A DNA stretch of 64,000 bases, taken from contig NZ_JAHDTF010000003.1 of NCBI RefSeq assembly GCF_018531465.1, positions 434,001-498,000 of the forward strand, given 5' to 3'. Below the pieces are notes generated by a model. It saw only the letters and a list, made by a program, of their open reading frames with translations, did no database searches and had not been told where the DNA came from. The position numbers and the translations under genes were made by a program. The stretch is from Sphaerisporangium fuscum (GTDB lineage Bacteria > Actinomycetota > Actinomycetes > Streptosporangiales > Streptosporangiaceae). Of this stretch, positions 53,308-61,946 are shown piece by piece; the first letter of the stretch is position 1, and every line of letters starts with the position of its first letter.

Positions 53308-54111
53308 GTGCCTCACGCCTCTGATGATCGACGACCGGTGACGATCCAGCCGGGGCTGGTCTCGGTGACCTTCCGGCGCCTGACGGCCGAGCAGGTGGTG
53401 GCGTCGGCCGCGGAGGCGGGGCTGGCGGCCATCGAGTGGGGCGGGGACGTTCACGTGCCCCACGGCGATCTGGCCACCGCGCGCCGGGTCGCGGCCATGA
53501 CCGCGGAGGCGGGCCTCGCCGTGGCGTGCTACGGCTCCTACTACCGCCTCGGCCACTCCTCCGCGGAGGGACTGGCGCCCGAGACCGTGGTCGAGACCGC
53601 CGCCGAGCTCGGGGCCCCGACCATCCGGGTGTGGGCCGGGAGGATCGGCAGCGCGGAGGCCGACGCGGCCTACTGGGACGCGGTCGTCGCCGACGCGCGC
53701 CGGATCGCCGAGCCGGCCGGGGCCGCCGGGATGACCGTGTCGTTCGAGTACCACCGCGACACCCTCACCGACACCCGGGCGTCGGCGCGCCGCCTGCTGA
53801 GCCGGCTGGACGGTGTGCCCGTTCGCACGCTCTGGCAGCCCGTCCCCGAGCGGGATCGCGCGGAGAACCTCGGCGACCTCCGGGACGTCCTCCCGTGGCT
53901 GCAGCACGTCCACGTGTTCACCTGGACCGCGGCCGGGGACCGGCTGCCGCTGGCCGACGGGCTGGACGACTGGGAGGCCTATCTCGGTGTCGCGGCCGAG
54001 GGGGGCGCCCGCTACGCCCTTCTGGAGTTCGTGGCCGGCGACAGCCCCGCCCGGCTCGCCGAGGACGCGGCCACGTTGCTGGCCGTGCTCCGCGCGCCGC
54101 GGCCGGCGTGA
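53308..54111 (+). CDS. Sugar phosphate isomerase/epimerase family protein (TIM barrel)
   Basis: 267 aa from GTG 53308, chosen because a promoter ends 7 nt before it; GTG 53338 is the other choice. Residues beyond ~12 form an AP-endonuclease-2-like TIM barrel (PGLVSVTFRRLTAEQVV, GLAAIEWGGDVHVPHGDL, VSFEYHRDTLTD, LPWLQHVHVFTWTA). Metal-binding Glu/His are visible in FEYHRD and HVHVF. Such enzymes isomerise or epimerise sugars, often within oligosaccharide loci. It converges on the DUF2264 gene with 9 bp between stops. Confidence 0.75.
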   Translation: MPHASDDRRPVTIQPGLVSVTFRRLTAEQVVASAAEAGLAAIEWGGDVHVPHGDLATARRVAAMTAEAGLAVACYGSYYRLGHSSAEGLAPETVVETAAELGAPTIRVWAGRIGSAEADAAYWDAVVADARRIAEPAGAAGMTVSFEYHRDTLTDTRASARRLLSRLDGVPVRTLWQPVPERDRAENLGDLRDVLPWLQHVHVFTWTAAGDRLPLADGLDDWEAYLGVAAEGGARYALLEFVAGDSPARLAEDAATLLAVLRAPRPA

Positions 54112-54120
54112 TCCTCGGTG

Positions 54121-55872
54121 TCACCGCCCGCCGGCATCGGCCGGGCCCCGGGCGGTCAGCGTGAGACCGTCGCCGCCGGGCCACCTGAGCGTGATCCGGT
54201 CGCTCACCTCCACTGACGGGACGCCGCCCTCGTCGTCGCCCAGGACGGCCAGCGCCACCGCCCAGCCGTCCTCGGCGACCCCCTCCACGACGGGCACCAG
54301 GGCCGGACGGCCGAACGCCGTGCCCGAGGCCGCCTCCCGCGCCGACGCGGCCCCGTAGCCGTACAGGCCGACCAGCCGCGAGCCGGGCGCGCCGGCCGAG
54401 GTCAGGGACACCGACCGGCCCTCGACGGCGGCGGTGGCGCGGGGGAGCGCCCACCCGCTCTGGCGGACGCGGGAGCCGGGCGCCACCCGGTGCACCCGCA
54501 CCTCGGCCGCCCCCCGCAGCACGGTCACGCTCTCCACCCCGCCGGCGGAGGAGGCCGCCCAGGCGAACCCGCCGGTCGAGCCCGCCTCGCGCGGTTCGAT
54601 GAGGCCCCGCGCCGTGACGGTCCCGTCGCCGAGGACGATGCCGAAGTGGTTGTCGGGCACCTCGCCCGGCGCGGTCGGCCCGGTGTGGGAGGAGTAGGCG
54701 CAGCGGTCGTACAGCGGGTCGCCGGGATGGTCCTGGCTGCCGTGATTGACCAGGCGGCCGATCCCGCCGGAGTTCAGCACCAGCAGTCCAGGCTCGGGCA
54801 GGACGGCCAGGCCCTCGGGCCCGGGTTCCTCCACGGCCGTCCACAGCGGGTGGCCGGCGGGCGCGAGCAGCCCGGCGAACGCCTTCGCGGCCCAGTAGGG
54901 CGACGCGGAGCCGGAGTAGGGCTGAAGGCTCGCCTCGTGCGGCCCGTACCAGCCGAGCGTCAGCAGGTTCTCCTCCGACAGCGCCCCGTGCTCCAGGGCG
55001 TGACGGAGCGCTCCGGAGGCCAGCCGGCGGGTGGCGCCGGGCGAGAGCGGCGTGCCGCCGGTCACCCCGCCCAGCATCGGCGCCGCCGCCGCCGCGAACC
55101 GGTAGGTCATCGACCGCCCCTGGTAGAGGGGACGCCCGTCGCCGCCGAACGTCAGCGCGAAGCCGCCGAGGAACTCCCGCAGCCGCCGTTCGTGCGCGGG
55201 CATCGGCACGCCGGACAGCAGCCCGTACAGGATCGGGTAGAAGTGCAGAGCCCAGCCGTTGTAGTGGTCGAAGGCGCGGCCGGGGCCGTCGGAGTACCAG
55301 CCGGATCCCCTGTAGAAGCCTTCGATCCGGGCCAGGCCGCGTTCGATCGCCGCGCGCGAGGCCTCCACGTGCAGGCCTGTGGAGGCGAGGAACCCGCCGA
55401 CGGCCACCGGGAAGAGCCACCAGTTGTTGTCCGCCGGCTCGTGGTCGAAGACCGTGGCCAGGTACACCCCGAGCCGCCGGCGCTCGTCCGCGCCGAGGCC
55501 GTCCCACAAATACGGGCGGGTCAGCCACAGGCCCAGCGCCAGCGAGGCGCACTCCACCATCGGCTGGAAGCGGTCGGCCACCGCGGGCCACACGGCGGGG
55601 CCGTTCACCAGCCCGGCGCGGTAGGGGGTGAGCAGGTCGGCGGGCCCGCCGCCCGCCACCCGGAAGGCGGCGATCAGGAACGTGCGGGCGAAGCCCTCCA
55701 TGCCGTCGCAGTCCGACCAGCTCGCCCGGCCGGGCAGCCGGATCGACGCGCCGTCCGCCGAGCGGTACGGCTCCACCGCCGCGAGCAGCCCGTCCGCCAC
55801 CGCCTCCCAATGCCGGCGCGTCCAGCCGGTGTACGGGCTGAGTGAGCGATCCTCTTCGGGCAGGTCGAACAC
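54121..55872 (-). CDS. DUF2264 family protein, 583 aa
   Basis: ATG 55872; no signal peptide. The N-terminal half is an alpha/alpha-toroid-like region (YTGWTRRHWEAVADGLLAAV, WSDCDGMEGFARTFLIAAF, NNWWLFPVAVGGFLA, WYSDGPGRAFDHYNGWALHF), the C-terminal half beta-rich. This matches DUF2264, found with polysaccharide-utilisation genes; a lyase or unsaturated-sugar hydrolase role is plausible from the fold but is inference. It is divergent from the DeoR/LacI-like regulator and shares the repeat-bearing gap with it, so it probably belongs to the same regulon as the ABC importer. Confidence 0.75.
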   Translation of the reverse strand: MFDLPEEDRSLSPYTGWTRRHWEAVADGLLAAVEPYRSADGASIRLPGRASWSDCDGMEGFARTFLIAAFRVAGGGPADLLTPYRAGLVNGPAVWPAVADRFQPMVECASLALGLWLTRPYLWDGLGADERRRLGVYLATVFDHEPADNNWWLFPVAVGGFLASTGLHVEASRAAIERGLARIEGFYRGSGWYSDGPGRAFDHYNGWALHFYPILYGLLSGVPMPAHERRLREFLGGFALTFGGDGRPLYQGRSMTYRFAAAAAPMLGGVTGGTPLSPGATRRLASGALRHALEHGALSEENLLTLGWYGPHEASLQPYSGSASPYWAAKAFAGLLAPAGHPLWTAVEEPGPEGLAVLPEPGLLVLNSGGIGRLVNHGSQDHPGDPLYDRCAYSSHTGPTAPGEVPDNHFGIVLGDGTVTARGLIEPREAGSTGGFAWAASSAGGVESVTVLRGAAEVRVHRVAPGSRVRQSGWALPRATAAVEGRSVSLTSAGAPGSRLVGLYGYGAASAREAASGTAFGRPALVPVVEGVAEDGWAVALAVLGDDEGGVPSVEVSDRITLRWPGGDGLTLTARGPADAGGR

Positions 55873-55947
55873 GGCGGCTCCTGGGGGTCGGAAATCGCTC
55901 GCGCGACTCTAACCGCCCCTCTCACGGACCCACAAGACCGATTGATC

Positions 55948-55976
55948 GAACGAAAGAGAAGCGTTCAGAACGAAAG
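55948..55976. promoter_or_regulatory. Direct repeats GAACGAAAG with 20-bp period, candidate regulator sites
   Basis: GAACGAAAG occurs at 55948-55956 and again at 55968-55976, exactly 20 bp apart (two helical turns), in the gap between DUF2264 and the regulator. A related TTTCGTT (reverse of AACGAAA) lies before the ABC operon at 57094-57100. The shared word suggests sites for the regulator encoded at 56019. Confidence 0.5.
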
Positions 55977-56018
55977 TGACATCGGCTAGGATCGAGCCAC
56001 TTGACCGAAGGAGCCCCC

Positions 56019-57077
56019 TTGTCTGTCGAACAACGCCGCAGCCTCATTCTCCGCCAGGTCCGCGCGCGAGGGTCGGTGCGGCTCACCGACCTGGTCGAGG
56101 AGCTCGGGGTGTCCGCCGTCACCCTGCGCCGGGACGTCGAGCACCTGGCCGGCCAGGGCCTGCTGATGCGGGTGCACGGCGGTGTGACCCTGCCGCCCTC
56201 GCCCGCCGCCGGCCCCAGCCCGGGTCCGGGCCCGGCGGCCGCCGCCCGGCTGACCGTCGGCATGCTGGTGCCCTCCGCCCACTACTACTACCCCGAAGTG
56301 ATCAAGGGGGCCCAGGAGCGGGCGGCGGCCGCCGGGGCCCGCCTGGTGCTCGGGATCTCCCGCTACGAGGACGACGAGGAACGCGCGCAGGTGCGCCAGC
56401 TGATCAAGGACGGTGCCGACGGCCTGCTCCTCACCCCGAGCCGCCAGCCCGACGAGTCGCACGCCGAGTGGCTGGCCGGCCTGCCCGTGCCCGCCGTGCT
56501 CGTCGAGCGGCGCGCGGAGCCGGCCGGACCCGGCTCGATGTTCGACGCCGTCGCCTCCGACCACGCCCACGGCGCCTACCTGGCCGTCCGGCACCTCGCC
56601 GAGCTGGGCCACCGCAGGCTCGCGCTCGTCGCCTACGCCAGCCCGACCACGCCCAGGATCAGGGCCGGGGTGCTGGCGGGCGCGCAGGCCCTGGGCATGG
56701 AGCGGCCGGCGGAGATCGTCATCGACCGCGAGCGCGCCCTGGACCTGTTCATCGCCGACGTGCTGCGCCTGGTCCGCGAGGACGCCGTGACCGGCCTGGT
56801 CGCCCACAACGATGAGGACGCCCTGTCGCTCGTCAGGAACCTCACCGCGGCCGGGGTGGACATCCCGGGGGAGGTGTCCCTGGTCGCCTACGACGACGAG
56901 GTGGCCCGTTTCTGTTCGCCCTCGCTCACCGCGGTGGCGCCGCCCAAGGCGGAGGTCGGGCGCTGCGCGGTGGACATGCTGGTCATGCGGCTGACGCAGG
57001 GCGTCTCGGCCCCGGGACGGCACCTGGCCCTGCTGCCGGAGCTGCGCGTGCGGGAGTCCACCGCCGCGGCACGGTGA
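56019..57077 (+). CDS. DeoR-headed, LacI-bodied transcription regulator
   Basis: 352 aa from TTG 56019, with GAAGGAG and a 5-nt spacer; TTG 56001 is less likely. Residues ~1-55 are a DeoR-type HTH (RRSLILRQVRARGSVRLTDL, VEELGVSAVTLRRDVEHLA, then MRVHGGV), not a LacI headpiece. From ~75 on it is a LacI/periplasmic-binding-type sensor (VGMLVPSAHYYYPEVIKGAQ, AVLVERRAEPAG, SLVAYDDEVARFCSPSLTAV). It should bind a sugar and control the divergent DUF2264 gene and the ABC operon starting 104 bp downstream. Confidence 0.87.
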   Translation: MSVEQRRSLILRQVRARGSVRLTDLVEELGVSAVTLRRDVEHLAGQGLLMRVHGGVTLPPSPAAGPSPGPGPAAAARLTVGMLVPSAHYYYPEVIKGAQERAAAAGARLVLGISRYEDDEERAQVRQLIKDGADGLLLTPSRQPDESHAEWLAGLPVPAVLVERRAEPAGPGSMFDAVASDHAHGAYLAVRHLAELGHRRLALVAYASPTTPRIRAGVLAGAQALGMERPAEIVIDRERALDLFIADVLRLVREDAVTGLVAHNDEDALSLVRNLTAAGVDIPGEVSLVAYDDEVARFCSPSLTAVAPPKAEVGRCAVDMLVMRLTQGVSAPGRHLALLPELRVRESTAAAR

Positions 57078-57093
57078 CGATGTTTCGCCTCCA

Positions 57094-57119
57094 TTTCGTT
57101 ATGATCGATTCGATCGAAT
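57094..57119. promoter_or_regulatory. Candidate operator before the ABC sugar importer
   Basis: TTTCGTT (57094-57100) is the inverse of the AACGAAA word upstream of the regulator. Next to it ATTCGATCGAAT (57108-57119) is a perfect 12-bp palindrome. Both lie in the AT-rich 103-bp gap before the lipoprotein start at 57181. Confidence 0.5.
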
Positions 57120-57180
57120 ATCTGGACATTCCACCGCTTTTGAGCGAATGATGCTCTAACGATCGAGGTGGAGGTTCGTG

Positions 57181-58485
57181 ATGAAACGTACGCGTGTCGC
57201 CGCCGTGGCGGGACTGCTCGCCGTCGCCACCCTGCTGCCGGGCTGCGGAAGCGGCGGCGGCCAGGGCGGGGCCCTCGGTGGCAACGGCGTCGAACACGTC
57301 GTCTTCTGGGGCTGGGCGAAGGGCACCAAGCAGGTCGTCGACGCCTTCAACCGAAGCCACAAGGACATCCAGGTCACGTTCGAGGAGATCCCGTCGGGCA
57401 ACGCGGGCGGCTACGCCAAGTTCGCCAACGCCGTCAAGGCGGGCAACGCGCCCGACCTGATGTCCGTGGAGTACCCGCAGGTCCCCGACTTCGTCACCCA
57501 GGGCGCGCTGCGCGACATCACCGCCGAGACCGCCGGCCTCGAGGCCAGGTACCCGGCCAGCGTCTTCAGCCTGGTCAAGCTGGGCGGCAAGACCTGGTCG
57601 GTCCCGCTCGACGCGGCGCCCCAGGTGTTCATCTACCGCAGGGACCTGTTCGAGAAGAACAAGATCGAGGTGCCGAAGACCTGGGACGACTTCAAGAAGG
57701 CGGCCGAGAAGGTGAAGAAGGCCGATCCCGGCGCGCGCATCGGCAGCTTCCATCCCGACGACCCCAACCTCCTGGCCACCTACGCCTGGCAGGCGGGCGC
57801 CAGGTGGTTCGGCTCGGACGGCGGCTCGTGGAAGGTCACCATCGACGACGAGCCCACCAAGAAGGTGGCGGCCTACTGGAACGACCTGATCAAGAACGAC
57901 CTGGTGAAGGTCCAGCCGACCTTCAGCCAGGAGTGGATCGCCTCGATCGCCGCGGATCAGGTGTGGGGCTACCTCGGCGCGAACTGGGCGGCCGGGATGA
58001 TCAAGACCAACAACGCCCCGCAGAGCGGCAAATGGGCCGTCGCCCCCGCGCCGAACTGGGGCACCCCGGCCAGCGGCATGTTCGGCGGCACCACCTACGC
58101 CGTCAGCAAGGACAGCAAGCACGCCAAGGCCGCCGTCGAGGTGGCCGAATGGTTCACCGGCACCCCCGAGGCGTGGACCGCCCGGCTCGGATCGGGCACC
58201 TCCAGCGCCTTCCCGGCCGTCGCCGACCTGGTGCCGGTCGCCGCCAAGACGTTCGACACCGGCTTCTACGGCGGTCAGGACATCTACGGGGTGTTCACCG
58301 AGGCGTACAGGACCATCCAGCCCGGCTGGACCTGGGGGCCGAGCATGGTGCAGGTGCTGACCTCGTTCAAGGACCGGCTCGGCGGGGTTCCCACGGGCGC
58401 GACCACCGTGCCGGACGTGCTGACGGCCGTGCAGTCCGACACCGTGAACGAGATCAAGGGACGCGGGCTCGCCGTCAACCCCTAG
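57181..58485 (+). CDS. Extracellular sugar-binding lipoprotein of ABC importer
   Basis: 434 aa from ATG 57181, with GGAGG 6 nt upstream. The lipoprotein signal is MKRTRVAAVAGLLAVATLLP followed by GC (lipobox LPGC, Cys ~22). The rest fits family 1 solute-binding proteins: VFWGWAKGTKQVVDAFNRSH, YAKFANAVKAGNAPDLMSVE, and GMFGGTTYAVSKDSKHAKAA near the C-terminal lobe. It captures an oligosaccharide for the permeases at 58526 and 59464. There is no ATPase gene in the operon; a shared MsiK-type ATPase elsewhere is usual in actinomycetes. Confidence 0.9.
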   Translation: MKRTRVAAVAGLLAVATLLPGCGSGGGQGGALGGNGVEHVVFWGWAKGTKQVVDAFNRSHKDIQVTFEEIPSGNAGGYAKFANAVKAGNAPDLMSVEYPQVPDFVTQGALRDITAETAGLEARYPASVFSLVKLGGKTWSVPLDAAPQVFIYRRDLFEKNKIEVPKTWDDFKKAAEKVKKADPGARIGSFHPDDPNLLATYAWQAGARWFGSDGGSWKVTIDDEPTKKVAAYWNDLIKNDLVKVQPTFSQEWIASIAADQVWGYLGANWAAGMIKTNNAPQSGKWAVAPAPNWGTPASGMFGGTTYAVSKDSKHAKAAVEVAEWFTGTPEAWTARLGSGTSSAFPAVADLVPVAAKTFDTGFYGGQDIYGVFTEAYRTIQPGWTWGPSMVQVLTSFKDRLGGVPTGATTVPDVLTAVQSDTVNEIKGRGLAVNP

Positions 58486-58525
58486 CGCCGCCGCCCCGCG
58501 CGGCGGGCACCCCCCGGAAGGACAG

Positions 58526-59467
58526 ATGATGACCGTCACCTCCCTCGGCGGGGCCACCAGGTCAGGCGCTCCGGCACGAGACCGGCCCCGGCGCGTCCCC
58601 AGGCCGGGGCGCTGGGCGATCGTGCTGTTCACGGCCCCGTTCTTCGCGCTCTTCGCCGCCGTCGTCCTCGCCCCGCTCGGGTACGCCCTGTGGCTCAGCC
58701 TGTTCAGGGAACAGTCGTCCGGCCTCGGCTTCGGCGGCGCGCGGACCGTCTTCACCGGCCTGGAGAACTACCTGACCACGGTCGCCGACCCGGCGTTCCG
58801 GGACGGGTTCCTGGTCCTCGCGCGCTACGCCGTCCTGTACGTCCCGCTGATGCTCGGCGGCGCGCTCCTGCTGGCGCTGCTGCTCGACTCCGGCGCGGCC
58901 GTCCTGCGCAGGTTCTTCCAGCTCGCCCTGTTCATGCCGCACGTCGTGCCGGGTGTGATCGCCGGGCTGATCTGGCTCTACCTGTACCTTCCGGGCATCA
59001 GCCCCATCGTGGCGGCGCTCGCCGACGGAGGGATCCGCTGGGACTTCCTCGGCGACCGGGTGGTCGGCTCGGTCGTCAACGTCGCCGTGTGGGAGTGGAC
59101 CGGCTACAACATGGTCATCTACTTCGCCGCGCTCCAGGCCATCCCGCGCGAGGTGCTGGAGGCCGCCACCATGGACGGCGCCCGGGCGATCGACGTCGCG
59201 CTCCGCGTCAAGGTCCCCATGATCAGGGGCGCGGTGGTCACCACACTGATCTTCACGATCATCGGCTCGCTGCAGCTGTTCAACGAGCCGGTGGTCATGG
59301 ACGGCGCCAGTGACGGCATCGTCAGCACCTGGACGCCCAACATGTACGCCTACGCGGAGGCCTTCGGAAAGAACGACTACGGCCAGGCCGCCGCCGCCTC
59401 GATCATGCTCGCCGCGCTCGCCGCCGTGCTGTCCTACTTCGTCACCACGTGGGGGAACAAGAAGTGA
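58526..59467 (+). CDS. Sugar ABC permease 1 (MalF-like)
   Basis: 313 aa from ATG 58526 (ATG 58529 adjacent), after GGAAGGA. Six transmembrane helices and the EAA loop REVLEAATMDGARAIDVALR characteristic of binding-protein-dependent importers. It overlaps permease 2 by GTGA and forms the channel with it. Confidence 0.9.
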   Translation: MMTVTSLGGATRSGAPARDRPRRVPRPGRWAIVLFTAPFFALFAAVVLAPLGYALWLSLFREQSSGLGFGGARTVFTGLENYLTTVADPAFRDGFLVLARYAVLYVPLMLGGALLLALLLDSGAAVLRRFFQLALFMPHVVPGVIAGLIWLYLYLPGISPIVAALADGGIRWDFLGDRVVGSVVNVAVWEWTGYNMVIYFAALQAIPREVLEAATMDGARAIDVALRVKVPMIRGAVVTTLIFTIIGSLQLFNEPVVMDGASDGIVSTWTPNMYAYAEAFGKNDYGQAAAASIMLAALAAVLSYFVTTWGNKK

Positions 59468-60303
59468 CGTCACGCCTGATGACCAGGGGAGCCGTCAACG
59501 TCTTCCTGCTCGTCGCCACCGCGTACACGCTGCTCCCGCTGACCTGGCTGCTGTTCGCGGCCACCAAGTCGCTGCCCGACCTGTACGCCACACCCGGATT
59601 CGCCTTCGCGAACCTCGACCTCGGCGCCAACCTCTCGGCGGTGGCGGCCGAGGGCGGCGGCGTCTTCTTCCGCTGGTACCTCAACAGCCTGCTGTACGCG
59701 GGGCTCGGCGCGGGCCTCGGGGCGCTGGTCAGCCTGGCCTGCGGGTACGCGTTCGACACCTACGACTGGCCGGGCAAGGAGAAGCTGTTCGGTCTCGTGC
59801 TGCTCGGCGTGCTCGTGCCGACGACGGCCACCGCCCTGCCGCTCTACCTGCTGGCCTCCAAGATCGGCCTGGTCAATTCGTTCTGGGCGGTGTTCGTCCC
59901 CTCGCTGGTGCACCCCTTCGGCGTGTACCTGGCCAGGGTCCTGTCGGCCGGGTACGTGCCCAAGCAGGTGCTGGAGGCCGCCCGGTCCGACGGCGCCGAC
60001 GAGGTGCGGACGTTCGGGTCCGTGGCGCTGCCCATGCTGCTGCCCGCGTACGTGACCATCTTCCTGTTCCAGTTCACCGGCATCTGGAACAACTTCTTCC
60101 TGCCGCTGGTCATGCTGTCGGACCAGCGGCTGTTCCCTCTCAGCCTGGGCCTGTACTCCTGGAACACCCAGGTGACCTCGTTCCCCGAGTACAGCACGCT
60201 GGTGATCACCGGCTCGCTGCTGTCGGTCGTGCCGCTGCTGCTGGTCTTCGTGTCGCTGCAGCGGTTCTGGCGGGCCGGGATGACGGCGGGCAGCGTCAAG
60301 TGA
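59464..60303 (+). CDS. Sugar ABC permease 2 (MalG-like)
   Basis: 279 aa from GTG 59464, overlapping the permease 1 stop. Six transmembrane helices, EAA loop KQVLEAARSDGADEVRTFGS, and FQFTGIWNNFFLPLVML typical of MalG-type proteins. It is the second half of the import channel for the ligand of the lipoprotein at 57181. Confidence 0.9.
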   Translation: MTSRLMTRGAVNVFLLVATAYTLLPLTWLLFAATKSLPDLYATPGFAFANLDLGANLSAVAAEGGGVFFRWYLNSLLYAGLGAGLGALVSLACGYAFDTYDWPGKEKLFGLVLLGVLVPTTATALPLYLLASKIGLVNSFWAVFVPSLVHPFGVYLARVLSAGYVPKQVLEAARSDGADEVRTFGSVALPMLLPAYVTIFLFQFTGIWNNFFLPLVMLSDQRLFPLSLGLYSWNTQVTSFPEYSTLVITGSLLSVVPLLLVFVSLQRFWRAGMTAGSVK

Positions 60304-60326
60304 ACGTCGACTCGGGGAGGAACGCC

Positions 60327-61328
60327 ATGGCCGGGGCGCGGCCGCAGACCTTGCTCGCCATGGGCCGCGGGATCGCGGCACGACTGATCACGGGGCCGGT
60401 ACGCGACCGGCTGGCCCGCATCGCCGACATCGATCCGGATCTGGTCGCCGACGATTTCGCCGACCCGCGGGTGGCCGCGGCGCTGTCACACGCCGAGGTG
60501 CTCCTCACCAGCTGGGAATGCCCGCCGATCACGGCCGAGGTCCTGGCCGGCGCGCCGAGGCTGAAGGCCGTCGTGCACGCGGCGGGGACGGTCAAACACC
60601 ACGTCACCGAGGCGTGCTGGCAGCGCGGCATCCTGGTCTCCTCGGCGGCGGCGGCCAATGCCGAGCCCGTCGCCGAGTACACCCTCGCCGCGATCCTGTT
60701 CGCCGGCAAGCGCGTCCTCGACATCGCGCGGCTCTACCGCGAGCGGCGCGCGGCCCTCGACTGGGACGGCCGCTTCCCCGGCTTCGGCAACTACCGGCGC
60801 ACCGTCGGCGTCGTCGGCGCCTCCATGATCGGCCGCCGCGTGATCGAGCTGCTGCGCCCGTTCGACCTCGAGGTGCTCGTCGCCGATCCCTACCTGACCG
60901 ACGACCTCGGCGTCCGCCACGTGGAGCTGGACGAGCTGCTCGAACGCTGCGACGTGGTCAGCCTGCACGCGCCCTCGCTGCCCGAGACCCGGCACCTCAT
61001 CGACGCCGCCCGGCTGGCGCGGATGCGCGACGGCGCGACGCTGGTCAACACCGCGCGCGGGGCGCTGGTCGACCAGGACGCCCTCACCGCCGAGCTGGCC
61101 ACCGGGCGGCTGTTCGCGGTGATCGACGTGACCGAACCGGACGTCCTCCCGGCTGATTCGCCGCTGTTCGACCTGCCGCAGGTCCTGCTCACCCCGCACA
61201 TCGCGGGCTCCCTCGGCGGGGAGCTGGCCAGGCTGGCCGACCATGCGCTGGAGGAGCTGTCCCGCTACGCGCGCGGCCTGCCGTTCGCGTACGCCATCGA
61301 ACGGCAGGCGCTGCCCCGCCTCGCCTAG
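60327..61328 (+). CDS. D-isomer-specific 2-hydroxyacid dehydrogenase family protein
   Basis: 333 aa from ATG 60327, with GGGGAGG at 6-nt spacing; GTG 60300, overlapping the permease stop, is an alternative. The NAD site VGVVGASMIGRRVIELL departs from GxGxxG by Ser in place of the second Gly. Catalytic residues: Arg in VNTARGALVDQDAL, Glu in DVTEPDVLP, His in LTPHIAGS. It reduces or oxidises a 2-hydroxy or 2-keto acid, here probably a sugar acid derived from the imported saccharide. Confidence 0.85.
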   Translation: MAGARPQTLLAMGRGIAARLITGPVRDRLARIADIDPDLVADDFADPRVAAALSHAEVLLTSWECPPITAEVLAGAPRLKAVVHAAGTVKHHVTEACWQRGILVSSAAAANAEPVAEYTLAAILFAGKRVLDIARLYRERRAALDWDGRFPGFGNYRRTVGVVGASMIGRRVIELLRPFDLEVLVADPYLTDDLGVRHVELDELLERCDVVSLHAPSLPETRHLIDAARLARMRDGATLVNTARGALVDQDALTAELATGRLFAVIDVTEPDVLPADSPLFDLPQVLLTPHIAGSLGGELARLADHALEELSRYARGLPFAYAIERQALPRLA

Positions 61329-61360
61329 GCCCCGGCCCGAGGAGCTCGCCGATCGTCCGG

Positions 61361-61852
61361 CTACTTGGACAGGTAGAGGAGCTTCCAGGTGCCGGCGTAC
61401 AGGCAGTTGAGGGACGGCTTGGCGGCCTTGCCCTCCGAGCAGACCTTGAGTTCGACCTGGTAGACGTTGCCGTAGCTGAACGAGAACGGCTTGGCGGTGC
61501 GGTAGGCGCAGGTGCGGACGCTGTGGTGCTTGAAGGGGAGGTTGTTGGAGGCGTCCCGGTAGGTGATGCGGAAGACCGCCCAGCCGCAGCTCGCGGTGGC
61601 GCGGGTCTGGTCGTACACCTTGCCGGAGATGTTGACCGTCCGCGCGGCGGGGATGTCCGCGTGGTCCTCACCGGTGGCCGTCAGGGAGCCCAGCGCCTTG
61701 GCACTGTTACCGGAGGCGTAGTACGGGCCCCAGGGACGGACCGCCGCCGCGCCGGTGGCCGTCGTGCCGGAGGCGGCCTGGGCGGCCGTCGGGGCGAGCG
61801 AGATGATGGCGGCGGCGAGGGTCAGACCGGTCAGGGTGCGGGGGATCGTCAT
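61361..61852 (-). CDS. Secreted protein of unknown function, 163 aa
   Basis: ATG 61852. Signal peptide MTIPRTLTGLTLAAAIISLA ending AAQA. The mature part is about 140 residues, probably a single beta-rich domain (TVNISGKVYDQTRATASCGW, AVFRITYRDASNN) with four Cys (ASCGW, RTCAY, KVCSE, LNCLY) that may form two disulfides. No family is recognised. Small proteins of this kind are common in actinomycete secretomes. Confidence 0.7.
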   Translation of the reverse strand: MTIPRTLTGLTLAAAIISLAPTAAQAASGTTATGAAAVRPWGPYYASGNSAKALGSLTATGEDHADIPAARTVNISGKVYDQTRATASCGWAVFRITYRDASNNLPFKHHSVRTCAYRTAKPFSFSYGNVYQVELKVCSEGKAAKPSLNCLYAGTWKLLYLSK

Positions 61853-61946
61853 CGAAGCGGTCCTTTCTGGTGACTGACCGCACTATCCGATGAGTCGCTT
61901 TCAACCCGCTTGCTGATGGATTGACGAGCGCCGCCCTCGAGGTGGC

